DNA from: Seriola aureovittata
Lineage: Eukaryota > Chordata > Actinopteri > Carangiformes > Carangidae
Assembly: GCF_021018895.1 (NCBI RefSeq)
Contig: NC_079375.1
Span: 461,560 to 525,559 of the forward strand
DNA: 64,000 bases
Reading direction: 5' to 3'
Shown here: piece after piece, positions 31,976 to 44,123 of the stretch
Position numbering within the stretch: position 1 is the stretch's first letter
Layout: every line of letters starts with the position of its first letter
Notes under the pieces: model-generated
Database searches by the model: none
Seen by the model: the letters and a program-made list of their open reading frames with translations, nothing else
What the model was told of the DNA's origin: nothing
Translations under genes and position numbers: made by a program

Positions 31976-32752
31976 ACTCTGCCCTTCACAGACAGCATCT
32001 GATGACAAGTGACACCAGTAAGATGGACTAACGGGACAGGCAATGCGAATGTTATAAATAAGCCGACACACTGCTTTTTTTGTTTGTTTGTTTGTTTTCT
32101 AATTAAGATATATAAACATAAGATGTATATTACTGATAATGAACAATCTGTACAGTGTTAACCAGGCCTGGTTTTATTATGCCCACCCCCTGCATTTTGA
32201 GTTTGACGTGCGGTAGAGACATTATCAATATTATCAGGATAAAATTTAAAAGCTTTAAACTAATTTCTTTATTAAAGTTAATTTGGCTTATACAAAATGA
32301 TAAAAACGTTTGGAAAGGTGGGCTTGTGGGTGGGTATCTTTTAGTTATTCCTTTATCTTTTAAAGATATATACAGACAAATCTGTTTCTTTTGAATATCC
32401 AGGGAATTATTGTTAAAAACGTGTTGTGCACAGTTGGTGATGGTTTTAAGACTCAAGTTCAAGACTCACGTAGACTAACTGCTCCTCATATAAATGTGGA
32501 TCAATGCTCCTCAGTTCTTCAGTGAAACTTTGGAAACATGGGGAACAATGTTCAGAAAAGCACTTCAGTTGGGGAAGTGCTTGGGGCAAGGGGGAGGGAA
32601 GATATCTGGCAAAAGGTTATGTGTTCATTTTTTTTTCTTTCTTTCTTTTCTGTCAACAGGGCTTTCAACAGCAGTGTCTTTGTTTACTTGTCTGGCTCAT
32701 CCAGTTGGACAAATCTGCTTCTTATTCACAACAATAAAACACCAATAGGCCT
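31976..32752. other. inter-ORF region of L1, no gene seen
   Basis: Holds a poly(T)/GTTT run near 32078-32098, AT-rich sequence and a short block at 32490-32750. There are three overlapping small frames but no domain. It is longer than a usual L1 inter-ORF spacer, suggesting inserted or degenerated coding sequence. Confidence 0.4.
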
Positions 32753-35700
32753 ATGTCTAAAATAGAAATGACCAGCTGGAATGTTAGGGGGCTGAGAGAA
32801 ATAGCCAAAATAAAACAGGTTTTAAACAGAATCAGACAACTTAAGTCCCAAATAGTCTTCTTGCAGAAGGTACATATAAGAGCAGCAGAAATTGATAGAT
32901 TACAAAAAAGATGTCCAGGTCAGGTTTTGTGTGCTCCATAAAGTAATCATACTAGAGGTGTGGTCATACTTATACATAAATCTCTACAGTTCCAAATTGC
33001 TAATGTTATTTGTGATCAATATGGTAGATATATATCATCGTTCAGGGTAACATATCCACACATAGGCTGAACCTGGTTAGTATCTATGGTCCAAATGATG
33101 ACAACCCAGCATGTTTTCAGAACTTCTTCCTTATTCTGTCTACCCTACAAGGCATGTACATTATCAGTGGTGATTTTAATTGCACTTTAGTGCCCACAAA
33201 AGATCGTTCTACTAGCCTCGACTCTACTCACATACAGACAAGGAAAATGTTGCTGCAGTCATGTTGGTATGATAGCATTGTCATAAGTTATCATGCAGCT
33301 GTATCATTAAACTTACATATAGATACATTTATTTACAACTCTAAGAGATGGAGATTTCTTGTTGAGTTGCTGCAGGATGCAGAGTTTATAAAATTTGCTG
33401 AAGAATGCATTAATAATTATTTTGAAATCAATGGGTTAGGGTTAGGCATTCAAAGCGTACATTAGAGGGGAAATTATTAGTAATTATGAAATCCAAAGCC
33501 AAACAACAGCATATGGAAATGGAAACAATTGAAAACCAAATTAGATTGCTGGAACAAGACTTTACAACCAGCAGAAAGCAAAGGAATTGCAAATTATGAG
33601 AACCAAACATAATAAGTTATCCATAGACAAAGTTGCAAAAAGGTTAATGTGGCTAAAACAGTCTTATTATGATCAAGGCAAAAAATGTGGTAAACTACTG
33701 GCTTGGCGACACAGGAAAAAACAGTCAGACAGGGCAATCAATAGCATCATGACACCTACAGGTGATGTGACTTCAAAACCGGCAGTAATCAATAACACAT
33801 TAAGGGACTTTTATGAGTCCCTGTATGCATCAGAGTGTTTAAATGATTTACAGAGACAAAATTATTTTTTAAATCAGTTGAAATTCCAGACTTTGTCAGA
33901 AAAGGAGCAACAGGAATTGGATTGCAGTCTAACAACAGAGGAATTAGCAGAGTCCCTTCGTGGCATGCAGAGTGGGAAAGCACCAGGGCCACACGGCCTT
34001 CCTATTGAATTTTATAAGAAATTTGGAGAGAAACTCCTGGTCCCATTATTGGCCATGTATAAGGAATCCTATACAAAAGGAATACTCCCTCCATCCTTGA
34101 GACTTGCGATAATAACGTTGATTCTGAAACCAAACAAACCACCAAATGAGTGCTCTTCTTTCAGACCTATTAGTTTGATGGGGTCTGACATCAAAATACT
34201 CTGCAAGGCCTTGGCCAGAAGACTAGAGTTGCAGCTTCCACACCTTGTTGGTAATGATCAAAATGGGTTTGTTAGAAATACACATGGATTTCGTAATATT
34301 CGACATATTGTATGAAAAACACAGTTCTAGAGATACAGCTGTATTATCCTTAGACGCACGGCAGGACTTTGATAGGATCGAGTGGGGCTTCCTTTTTAAT
34401 GTGCTCCCATGGTTTGGATTTGGTGTAAATTTTCTGAGGTGGATAAAGCTCTTGTACACAAGTCCAACTGCAGAAATATTGACCAATAATAATGTTTCTA
34501 AACCATTTACTCACCAACGATCAATCAGACAAGGATGCCCACTATTGCCTTTGCTATTTGTGTTGGCCATTGAGCCCTTGGCTATGGCCATAAGAACCCA
34601 TGAAGGCATCACAGGTGTAACTATCGGTGGCTATGAACATCACATAGCTTTGTACGCGGATGACATCATTCTTTTTCTAACAAACTTAAAAGATAGTGTT
34701 CCCCAATTAGTGAATTTAATTGAAACCTTTGGAAATATATCAGGGTATAAAATAAACCATTCCAAATCGGCACTGATGTTTTTGAATGAAAATGAAAGAC
34801 TGCAGCCTATTATAGATACACCATTCGCAACTACAAAAGAAGGTTTTACATACTAAGGGATTAAAATTAGTTCTGATGTGAAACAAATAGTTTCTTTGAA
34901 TTATGACCCCTTGGTGGACAGAGTGAGGGAGATGCTAAATCGATGGACCCAAATGCCTATATCTATGATTGGTCGCATAAACATAATCAAAATGTTAGTT
35001 TTAACAAAATTTTTGTATCTTTTTCAGTCACTTCCGCTTCCTTTACCTGACACATTTTTTTCATAACATTAATGATTTGATGAGTCAATTCATCTGGAAC
35101 AATAAAAAGGCCTGACTACAACTAAGGCCATTATATTTACCATATGAAAGAGGAGGGCTTCAGCTCCCCAATTTAAAATTATATTACTGGGCTGCCCAGC
35201 TAAGGTTAGCAATGTATTATTTTTCAGAGACTCCCCTTCCGGCTTGGGTGACTATAGAGCAGAAATCAACACCAGGGCTTCCTCTCAAGCTTTACTTATA
35301 CTCAGCAGGTTTCAAAAAGCTAATTTAACAGACAAAGAATCCCTTTCTTCGAAATTCCTTCTCAGTGTGGTACTCTGCACATCAGCATATTGGAGACACA
35401 CCAGCATTATCACATTTTTCCCCTATATGGGGTAATAATTGTTTTCTACCTTGGAAAGCAGATGGTGGATTTAGGATGTGGTTTAACAAAGGTGTTGAGA
35501 AAATGTCAGACTTATATGCAGAGGGCAACTTGATGTCCTATAATCAACTATGTGAGAAATATGATATTCCAAGAAAACATTTCTTTAAATACTTGCAGTT
35601 GAAACATTTTATTTTATCCACGCATAAACAATTGTTGTCTTTACCTCCATTGTCTAAGATTGAAGATTTGACTCTATCCCACATGAATGGGAGAGGACAA

Positions 35701-36333
35701 TTCTCATTGTTCTATGACCTAATGTTAACATATTCAAAACAGCCATCTCCCAAAAAGCTGGAGGCATGGAGAATTGACATAAAGGAGGATATTCTTGAAG
35801 CTGATTGGGAAATGGCTTGTTTTAAGACTCGGACCCAGTCTATTAACAGAAAATTTAAGTTTTTACAATATAAATGGTTGATGCATACTTATCTTACACC
35901 TAGTAGGTTAAATCACATATTCCCTAAAGTCCCTGATATTTGTGTGAAATGCAGAGAGGAAAAAGGTACATCAATTCATTGTTTATGGGAGTGTACAAGG
36001 ATATAACGATTCTGGAAGAGTGTAATAGACTGTATAGGTCTCATAATTGGGAGGGAAGTTCCTTTGCGAGTCAAACTCTGTATACTGGGAATATACCCAG
36101 AAGACTTTGTTATGACTCAACAGCAGTCACTGCTTGTTGATTTTGGACTTTTACAAGCCAGAAGGATAATCGCATTGTTATGGAAAAGTATGGATACACC
36201 TTCTACTGTAATGTGGACAAAGGAAGTGATGGCCTGTCTAGCCCTGGAGAGACTAGCATATATTGTAAAAAAAGAAAGAAAAGAACTTTGCTCACTTGTG
36301 GAATCCTTACATACAGTTTTTGGAAACTCATGA
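32753..36333 (+). pseudogene. L1 ORF2 (endonuclease, reverse transcriptase), multiply broken
   Basis: Endonuclease: MTSWNVRGLREIAKIKQ, IVFLQKVHIRAAEIDRL, then a frame change, and YIISGDFNCTLVPTKDRS at 33157. The end of the domain with its S-x-x-D-H motif is deleted before 33330. RT: GKAPGPHGLPIEFYKKF, FRPISLMGSDIKILCKALA, LDARQDFDRIEWGFLF (34352-34399), RQGCPLLPLLFVLAIEPLA and ALYADDIILFL (YADD at about 34654). Downstream: WIKLL-type thumb, then RTRTQSINRKFKFLQYKW and CVKCREEKGTSIHCLWEC, the C-terminal Cys-rich region, and the end near 36333. Frame changes occur near 32942, 33465, 34315, 34857, 35066, 35435 and 36006, so it is inactive though still easy to read. Confidence 0.88.
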
Positions 36334-36598
36334 TTTTTAATTGTGATTAATCTGAAACTTTCTGTAATGTCTGCACTGTTCTGATCTTGTTTATTTATTC
36401 ATTATTATTGTTATTATTATTTATTGTTGTATGTATATATGTATTTAATTCATTCAATATTTTTTTTAATTTTAATTTTTTAAATTTTTAAATTTTTTTG
36501 CCAGATTTGGGGATAACGTATTCACTTAATTTGTTGAATGTTGCTGTTTAAAATTAACATGAAAATATCAATAAAAATATGTTTAAAAAAAAAAAACC

Positions 36599-37929
36599 CA
36601 TGTGATGCTTCTATGTTATAGGTCAATTCTCAGTCTATCCTCTAGAGTGGTTGAAATGTAACATGTATACTAGACTGACCATACTGCCAGCATCCTTCAA
36701 ACACACGTTACATGACATCCAGAATGTCTTTATTATTATTATTACAATCAAAGAACTGCTGTGTAATCCAAATTTATAGACTATTAGCTTTAGGAAACAT
36801 TTGTATTGTTGTTTAATCGGTTAACCACTTGTATTATTTCGCTTTGTTCCTTCTCTGCATCATCTGTATGTCCCCCTGATTTCTGCAGGGATGTCCGTTG
36901 TTCCAGTTACTGTGGTGGCCAAGGGTCCTCAGCTACAGCACAACTCACAGCAGGCCGGTCTTAACATTCTTCTCATGACTCGGTTGATGTCGAAATATAG
37001 CAATATTTAATCATCAAATCTCATTTGTAGACATAGTATCATTAGCTGTATAGCCATAGTGTATAGCCATAACATATTCTCTCCCACCATTGCCAACTCA
37101 TCATACCGCTCATTTCATTATTATTTTCATCTTTATGATTATTACACCTTGCATTTACTCTGTAGATAGTAGTTTAGTTATTAAACTCCTTTATTTACAC
37201 CCAGTTGTTGTCCTGTTGTGTTCTTTTGAAGTAGAGACTGGAGATCCACAAAATTGAGAATATATGAGATTGATCACATTAATTAATGAAATAATTAATT
37301 GTTGTCCTCCCTGAGGACTGGAGCCCCCTTATCAACAAGAGCAAATTCTAAATTGTGGTGTTCACACTACAAAAGCGAAGGAGACCGTTTCCATCACATC
37401 AGAAAACGCTCCGATTAAAAAGACTTAAGGGTTCAAGGGTGCCAGGCCTCATAGCTGATTTCATCTGTCTTTGCAATGGGTGATGAAGGGGCTGTTTGCC
37501 TGGCGCTGCTCATTAGCTTGCTTGCATGAAAACTTAATATACATATTAGTGCACATTCAGTTGTCATACTTGACACTTAACTTAAAAAACTGTGGCCTTT
37601 ACTTAAAATATGTGGATACAGCCTCAAGTGATCAAACATACAGAATTAAAGATGGAGTCTGTGATACAGATGTCCCATTTCTCATCAGGTTTGTTAGGAT
37701 GCACCTGGCTTTTCTCCCATTACTTATGTCCTCCATGTTCCCTAAAAAAATCTTTCTGTATGTAATAGAAAATACAGATTATCAACTGGCTCATATGCTG
37801 CATCCTGAAGTTTACAGTTTAGAGACATGTGTGAGTGGTAGGGAGATTCAGAATAAAGCAGGTGTTGGGCCTGAACATGTGGTCGACCTAGAGCAGGCCT
37901 GCTCTGGCCTACATGTAACCTTAGAAGCC
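36599..37929. other. spacer with short repeats
   Basis: Contains the second copy of the 78-bp repeat (36846-36922). AT-rich sequence follows, then a 153-codon plus-strand frame at 37471-37932 (MQWVMKGLFAWRCSLACLHE) with several hydrophobic runs but no family I recognise. The perfect palindrome AGAGCAGGCCTGCTCT lies at 37891-37906. Confidence 0.35.
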
Positions 37930-39245
37930 TGACCTCAAAGCCTAAGTCCTAGCCCCAGGGCTGAACAAAGGAAAGGGCGCCAAAAACGGCCCCTCACAGA
38001 CTCCATCTCCCAGCAGGCCTTGCAGTTCACACCTGAGTGTGAAATCTGGGGGAGTCCCAAACTCACGCTTCCCATTGGCAGAGATGCAGGGGACCCCAGC
38101 GACTTCGCCGTGACGTCACTGCATCTATAAAGATCAGATGCACGTACTGACCATCGCCTTTCCAATGTAGCTGCAGCAGAGATAGCCCACTATCCCTGTG
38201 AACCAGTCTACTGAAGAGGTAACCAACCCTGTGCACGTTTTCCCCGCGGAGTTTGAAGATTCTCCCCTCGCTGGACGAGCTAAGACTCCCCCCCCTTTTT
38301 TTCTTTTTGTGGTGTTTGACTAAACACCACGTACGGATCTGAAACAGATTCCTGCCGACGCAGATCAACGATCTCTCTTGCCTGCAGAAGGAAGAAGGAA
38401 CTTCTTCACGGAGGCGCGGACAACCCGACGCCCGTTACCCTCCAATTAAGTCGACACCGCTGGGTTTCTTCACTGCCAACAAGGAACCAGCCGCCGCAAC
38501 CCTCACGAACGAGGACGGCACTGTCAGAACCACACCGGAGAACCCGTGTTGGATTTCACCGATGGACTTTTACACACATCTAATCGCTTGGAAGCGATCC
38601 AAGTAAGAGGTTTACATCTGGGCAGAGATTGTAATAATTGTGTATTAATTTAGCTGCTGATGCTAGTTTCAAACTGTGATTTGCTGTGTGTTAATTGTAC
38701 TGTTCTGTTATAATACGGACCGCCGTGTCCGTGGCATGATACAGTTGAGAGTGGTGAAGTTGCTGTGCGCTGCTTGCCGTTAGTCACCACTCCTGATAAA
38801 CTGTGTGTCCCGTTACGGGACTGCTGCATGTGCCACCATGGGTATGGAGTGAGTTGATCAGTTCCATAACAGATCAGACAACGGGCATACCGCTTCATGG
38901 CCATACGCACACTCTCTGTGGACTGAATAACTATTCTTCGCATCCCGTGGTCGTTTGGCTCCGCCGTGAGTCGTTTGCTCTCTTTGTCACACCTACACGA
39001 ACACTTACATATAGACATATCCTTTGTCATATACATACATATATATACTCGACGTCCCTCCACTGTCAGACACGTGCGTTGAGGACTCGAATTAGGTGAG
39101 CAGGGAAACCCAATCCCAAATCGGCACCCCATTTTAGGTTGTCTAGCCAAGACCTAATTCTGTCAGCCATTTTGGCTCACGTGGTCTAACACGCTTAGTC
39201 CGCCATCTTGGATCGTGCGGGACGTGATCGCTACAGACCACGCCC
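37930..39245 (+). other. promoter/leader-like block, possible LTR of unknown family
   Basis: GC-richer than its surroundings, with the CRE/TATA pair early and a leader-like stretch afterwards. The sequence AGCCATTTTGGCTCACGTGG near 39168 and CCGCCATCTTGGATCG near 39201 contain YY1-like CCAT motifs. No protein domain. No LTR ends or target duplication could be placed, so its identity is open. Confidence 0.35.
38111..38132 (+). promoter_or_regulatory. CRE plus TATA promoter-like pair
   Basis: The full cAMP-response element TGACGTCA (38111-38118) lies 7 bases upstream of TATAAAG (38126-38132), with GC-rich sequence around. A donor-like CCAA/GTAAGAGG occurs near 38605. This could be the U3/R of an LTR or a promoter with a non-coding first exon. 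Confidence 0.5.
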
Positions 39246-39256
39246 GCCATCTCACC

Positions 39257-39257
39257 T

Positions 39258-39297
<40 letters not shown>
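39257..39297. repeat. (CA)n microsatellite
   Basis: About 20 CA units, followed by a segment with GTGAGGACCAGAATAATTCA. A related GTCCTCAC-rich segment flanks the CA repeat at 57268-57297. Confidence 0.9.
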
Positions 39298-39298
<1 letters not shown>

Positions 39299-39574
39299 TC
39301 CTGTACAGGCATCAAAGTGAGGACCAGAATAATTCACAGTGTGAGTGAGGACCACCCTTTCTGCTATACTTAGAGACAAATGGATATGGCACTTCAACAC
39401 TAGGTGGCCCCCTAACTCCAATTCCCACCTCAGCTTTTTTTTAAATACAAAGGAAAAACAAAATGTGAAAAAGTTTTGTACCATCTTAATGAGGACTTTT
39501 CCAAGGGGGCGCTATTGGTTCTGTTATATTTAACAATAATAATAATACTATATATATATATATATATATATATA

Positions 39575-41155
39575 CAGGTGAAACTCAAAAAATTAGAATA
39601 TCGTGCAAAGGTTCGTTTATTCCAGCAATTAGAATTACAAGGTGAAACTAATGTATGACATAGGTTCATAACATGCAACTCAAGATATTTCAAGCCTTCA
39701 TTTGATATAATTTTGATGATTATGGCTTACAACTTATGAAAACCTCAAATTGAAAATCTCCAAAAATTAGAATATCACATACAATTAATAGAAAGGGGAT
39801 TTTAAACAGAGAAATATTGGCCCTCTGAAAGGTTTAATCTTGCATATGTACTTAGTACTTGGTTTGGGCCCCTTTTGCATGAATTACTGCCTCAATGCAG
39901 CGTGGCATGAATGCTATCAGCCTGTGGCACTGCTCAAGTGTTATGGAAGACCAGGATGCTTTGTTGTTCGGTCTCATGTCTCTCATCTTTCTCTTGGCAA
40001 TGCCCCATAAATTCTCTATGGGGTTCAGGTCTGGCGAGTTTCCTGGCCAATCAAGCACCGTTATCTGATGGTTATTTAACCAGGTTTTGGTACTTTTGGC
40101 AGTGTGGGCAGGTGCCATATCCTGTTGGAAAATGAAGTCAGCATCTTCAGCTTGTCTGCTGAAGGAACCACGAAGTATTCTAAAATCTCCTGATAAACAG
40201 CTGCGTTGACTCTGGACTCAATAAAGCACAGTGGACCAACACCAGCAGATGACATGGCTCCCCAAACCAACACAGACTGAGGAAACTTCACACTGGACTT
40301 CATGCATCCTGGATTGTGTGCATCTCCATTCTTCCTCCAGACTCTGGGACCTTGGTTTCCAAATGAGATGCAAAATTTGCTCTCATCGGAAAAGAGGACT
40401 TTGGACCACTGAGCAACAGACCAGTTCTTTTTGTCTTTAGCCCTGGTAAGACGCTTCTGACGTTGTTTGTTGTTCAGGAGCGGCTTGATAAGAGGAATAC
40501 GACATTTGAAGCCCATTTGCAGGATCCGTCTGTGTGTGGTGGCTCTTGATGTACTAACTCCAGCCTCGGTCCACTCCTTGTGAAGTTCCCCCACACTTTT
40601 GAATGGCCTTTTCCTGACAATCCTCTCCAGACTCCGGTCATCCCTGCGGCTTGCGCACCTTTTTCTTCCACACTTTTCCCTTCCAGCTAACTTTCTATTA
40701 ATGTGCTTTGATACAGCACTTTGAGAACATCCAACTTCTTTTGCAATTACCTTTTGAGGCTTTCCCTCCTTGTGGAGGGTGTCAATGATGGTTTTCTGCA
40801 CAACTGTTGGTCAGCAGTCTTCCCCATGATTGTGAATTCTACTGAACCAGACTGAGAGATCATTTAAAGACTCAGGAACCCTTCACAGGTGTTTTGGATT
40901 AATTAGCTGATGAGCGTGTGACACTTTGAGCCTATAGTATTGAACCTTTTCCAAATATTCTAATTTTCTGAGATTTTGAATTTGGGGTTTTCAAAAACTG
41001 TAAGCCATGATCATCAAGATTATAACAAATAAAGCCTTGACATATCTCACTTTGCATGTACTGAGTTTATATCACATGTTAGTTTCACATTTGAAGTTGA
41101 ATTGCTGACTTGAATGAACTTTTGCACAATATTCTAATTTTTTGAGTTTCACCTG
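39575..41155 (-). mobile_element. Tc1/mariner transposon, nearly complete
   Basis: 1581 bp, bounded by TA on each side within an (AT)n tract. Inverted repeats are about 210 bp long, each starting CAGGTGAAACTCAAAA and holding a second inner copy of the ATTAGAATAT motif near its inner end, which is the IR/DR arrangement. Transposase lies on the minus strand. Insertion at TA in an AT microsatellite is typical. Confidence 0.93.
39852..40825 (-). pseudogene. Tc1-like DD34E transposase with two frameshifts
   Basis: The main open part is 40801-40076: a paired HTH DNA-binding region (IAKEVGCSQSAVSKHINRKL and RPFKSVGELHKEWTEAG), a GRKR-type linker, and the first catalytic Asp in VLFSDESKFCI. A frame slip near 40145-40165 moves the second Asp region (MAPAHTAKSTKTWL) into the frame that continues to 39852, with the catalytic Glu in SPDLNPIENLWG. 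A second slip lies near 40810, between the probable ATG at 40825 (MGKTADQ) and the body. Otherwise the length is that of an intact Tc1 protein, about 340 residues. Confidence 0.9.
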
Positions 41156-41216
41156 TATATATATATATATATATATAATTATTAATATCTATCTATCTGC
41201 ATATACTTGTTTTTTT

Positions 41217-41350
41217 GTTGTTTCTATTTTTCTATTTTCTATATTTATATTTCTGTTTTACCTGTACACTTTGGGTTGAGCTGTTGCAGCGAAAAGCAAT
41301 TTCTCCTTGGTGATTAATAAAGGACTTCTGATTCTGATCTATCTATCCAT
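41217..41350 (+). repeat. L2-like LINE 3' tail
   Basis: Ends with GCAATTTCTCCTTGGTGATT and AATAAAGGACTTCTGATTCT, then short CTAT repeats. This is the common 3' end of fish L2-type LINEs. Only the tail is present. Confidence 0.6.
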
Positions 41351-41540
41351 CTCCATCTATTCTGGAAAGTTGAATAAAAGTTTAAAAAAGTCAAATAAAA
41401 TAAAAAGGCACGGCTCAAATGAGCTTAGCACACTTTATTTATCTGCAGCTCAAATGCCAAGCAATGTTGACAGGCATTCAATGCAAAACTCTTATACAAA
41501 AAAAGAGAGAAAGGGGGAGAGAGAGGAAGATCTTTGCATC

Positions 41541-41776
41541 TCAGCCTTGCATCTTAAGCTTTCTTGTAGCTGCTCTCCTATTTAACATCACAATTCTGTT
41601 GTAAACGTAATCCTTTGCGTTCTTCCAGGTCCTTCCACCAAGGGTTTTCTCTGCCTGTAGTGCCCGTACACAATCTTGTTTGCCAGTTACTCGTCTCTCT
41701 GCCATAAACCTTCCGAGGTGCTTTTTTACTGAAATCTTTTCGGTTTCAGTACATGGTCGTCTCACTTGGGGTGGCT
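41541..41776 (-). CDS. terminal exon, copy A (basic C-terminal domain)
   Basis: Begins after acceptor TTTGTCATTTATAG and ends at a stop (41541-41543). It reads EPPQVRRPCTETEKISVKKH, LGRFMAERRVTGKQDCVRAL and GGRTWKNAKDYVYNRIVMLN, ending RRAATRKLKMQG. The pattern W-x2-A/V-K-x-Y/F-V-x-N-x-I recalls the C-terminal domain of a set of fish and invertebrate uncharacterised proteins (K-x-P/T-G-K-x-D/E-C ... R-x-W); this is from memory of the pattern and is tentative. This copy has the native 3' end. Confidence 0.6.
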
Positions 41777-42506
41777 CTATAAATGACAAAGAAGGCAATG
41801 TAGATTTTTAAATGTTTATAAAAAGAACTCTATACATTTCTTGACTTGGCTTTTGCACAGCTAGCAAACAGTCATGGAGAGAGGAAGTGGAGCAAAAAAA
41901 GTCATCTTGCTTTTTTTTCAGGCCAAGTTATCAATCACAATCATTAAAACTAAGATGTAACTGGCAGCACCAGTTTTCTTTGCCATTTTGTTAACTGCTG
42001 TATGACTGCATGAGTGTCTTGTCAATGAGTAAAATACACAGACAAACTTAGCCCACAATATGTTGGTACAGTTTCCAACAGTATTTTAGGAGACTATGGT
42101 GGGTGGACGTTAAACCCTGCGAGGGGGTCCAAGGGAATGACAGTTTTTTACTCATCTGTGGTAAGCACATTCAAATTTTAAGTTCCATCAGTTAAAAATA
42201 GTAATAAATTGTTGAAGTCTGTGTTGAGATTGGCAGGATAAGAGCTTGTTAGCTAACTGAACTAGGTTACATACGTTTGTGTGTATGAGAGAGACAGCCC
42301 ATGCAAGCACAGCAGGGTGTGGGGGGCTTGACTGACTAGGTGTGAGGATGTTATGCTGAGGTGAGCTCAATTAATAATTAGAGCTATTTCTAATAAAGGC
42401 TACTTTTCTCCTCAGACCTACACTGATCTCATGCAGTCTGTCTTTAGAATCCCACTAACAGAAATCAGTCATAACAAGGCGAAGTGTCCTGTTTATAAGA
42501 ATGTAC

Positions 42507-42552
42507 CTTTTCCTTTCCTTTCCTTTCCTTTTCTTCTTCTTTGTCTTCTGAT
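42507..42552 (-). CDS. candidate exon with coding GGAAA repeat, copy A
   Basis: Acceptor GTTTTTGTTACAG, then codons for QKTKKKKRKGKERK-type basic residues, and donor AAAAG/GTACAT. It is 46 bases long, not a multiple of three, because of a (GGAAA)n pentanucleotide run. As it stands it enters the terminal exon in the wrong phase; one repeat more would fit. Either the exon call is off or repeat length controls the frame. Confidence 0.45.
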
Positions 42553-42749
42553 CTGTAACAAAAACAAACATCAGTACCTGTTCGTGAAACCTAAAGTATA
42601 ATTAATATTAAAAATACAAATCCAAGTGCCAAAAATAAAATCTAACAAAAAGACCTCATTGTTCACCACTTACCCTTTCATTTCAAAAGTCAAAATTGTA
42701 AGCATTAGTGTTCTTTAACATTGAACATTGCAAAAAAGTTCTGATCCTG

Positions 42750-43585
42750 GGGCCGTATTCACAAAACATCTTAAGGCTAAAAGTAGCTCCTAACTTGCTG
42801 ATTTAGGAGTAACTCTTAAAAAAAGTGGGTGTGTCAGTCCTAATTTCAGGACTCCTAAATTTTTGGTCTAAGAGTATTTCACAAAGTGTTTTAGTGCTAG
42901 AACCAGCTCCTAAATCTGTGAATAGTTAGAAGTAGTCAAGACAACTCCTAAGTCACTAAGCAAATCACAAACAATCTTAAAATGGCTGCTGCTGGCAATC
43001 TGCCTCGTAATCACTTCAACATTTTAGAAACCTTGAATGATACTGAGCTTTTAAAAAGGTATCGGTTCTTTTTTGGCTTTTGCAGTTATTCTGACTCTGA
43101 ATTTTCCTTTAATAATGTTGTTCCTTTCAAGCACAAGTTGGAGTAGCAGCTGTTTTTTTCATCCAGTTTGGTTTTCTTTTTCGTTTCCACATCTCAGTAT
43201 CAGCCATGGTTATTGTAGTCTGAGAATCAAGAGGCTTCTCATATGGACACCCACTAATTGTTAATGAGCTGCCAGACATGTAAGAGGCTGACAATTAGCT
43301 GCACATATACTTGCCAGTCAGTAGTCTATATTACTCTGTGTTTCATGTTAAATCAGTAACACTTAGCCTACATTTTATTTTAAAATCTTTATCATGAAAC
43401 ATGACATCATCCATAGCAACAGGGTTAACCCCGCCCTTTCTCTCAGCTTGAGAGTTCTCCCAATTCCGTAGTAAAAGTTGGTCTCAGCAGTTTTGTGAAT
43501 AGGTTTTAAGAGGAAACTCTTAGTAAGGAACTTTTAGTGCTATTTAGGAGTCCTCCTAAGATAAAATGTTTTGTGATTACGGCCC
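42750..43585 (+). mobile_element. PIF/Harbinger-type element, copy A
   Basis: 836 bp, starting GGGCCGTATTCACAAAACAT and ending in its inverted counterpart TTTTGTGATTACGGCCC, with CTG on each side as 3-bp target duplication. Inner ends also carry many copies of an inverted CTCCTAA/TTAGGAG motif. At 42981 an ATG opens MAAAGNLPRNHFNILETLND then TELLKRY, resembling the N-terminus of Harbinger nucleases; the rest of the transposase is gone. It lies in an intron of the minus-strand gene. Confidence 0.82.
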
Positions 43586-44123
43586 CTGATCACTAAGGAA
43601 TAATTAAGTCACTAAAATGTACTATGTTATTGTGACCTCTTACGAAGCTGATTCACTTTATTCTCATTATCATTTTGATTTGTTTGTTAAGCTAGTCACT
43701 TACTATTGATGATATCTCCCTTTGCCCTTTTTCTTTGTCAATCACCTGATCCTTGGACATCTCCATAGTACACATTAGGCATTGATTGATATTAAAATTT
43801 AATGCCACCATGACCCCTTTCAACATAACCATGATACATGCATTCGCAAATAAAGGCTCATTCAATGCTGATAGCCTCATCTCCCTGTTTTTTAATTAGA
43901 CTTTTAGAGATTAATCTGCAGTATTTCCACACATCAGATTTCATTTATTTTTTAGGGTTACAATGTGGAACCTAAACCACGGTGACAAGTGTAGACAGTT
44001 CAAAATAAATCAGCAAACATACAGAACTGTATGTCAGAGAGCTAGCAGCTTTATAGTCATTCATATGAGAATATTTAAGATTCTCTGGATACATGATTTT
44101 ACCATGATACAAATTCAGCACAA

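Larger units (their letters stand above)
31480..36598 (+). mobile_element. L1-clade LINE with ORF1, ORF2 and poly(A) tail
   Basis: A 5.1-kb element: ORF1 at 31518-31975, ORF2 at 32753-36333, a 3' UTR, AATAAA at about 36572 and an A tail near 36586-36597. Both proteins are interrupted. The order and domain content match L1-clade (Tx1/L1-like) elements of fish. No clear target duplication was found at the ends, so the 5' limit is approximate. Confidence 0.88.

Noticed and set aside
31033..36922. The 78-bp repeat on both sides of the L1 as a long target duplication
   Set aside because: The right copy is about 240 bases beyond the poly(A) tail and the left copy about 400 bases before ORF1; a dispersed repeat explains it better.
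43704..43884. 181-bp exon-like block with GTAAGT donor in the duplicated unit
   Set aside because: Its only open frame does not fit the phase-1 borders of the neighbouring exons, its length is not symmetric, and the acceptor is weak.
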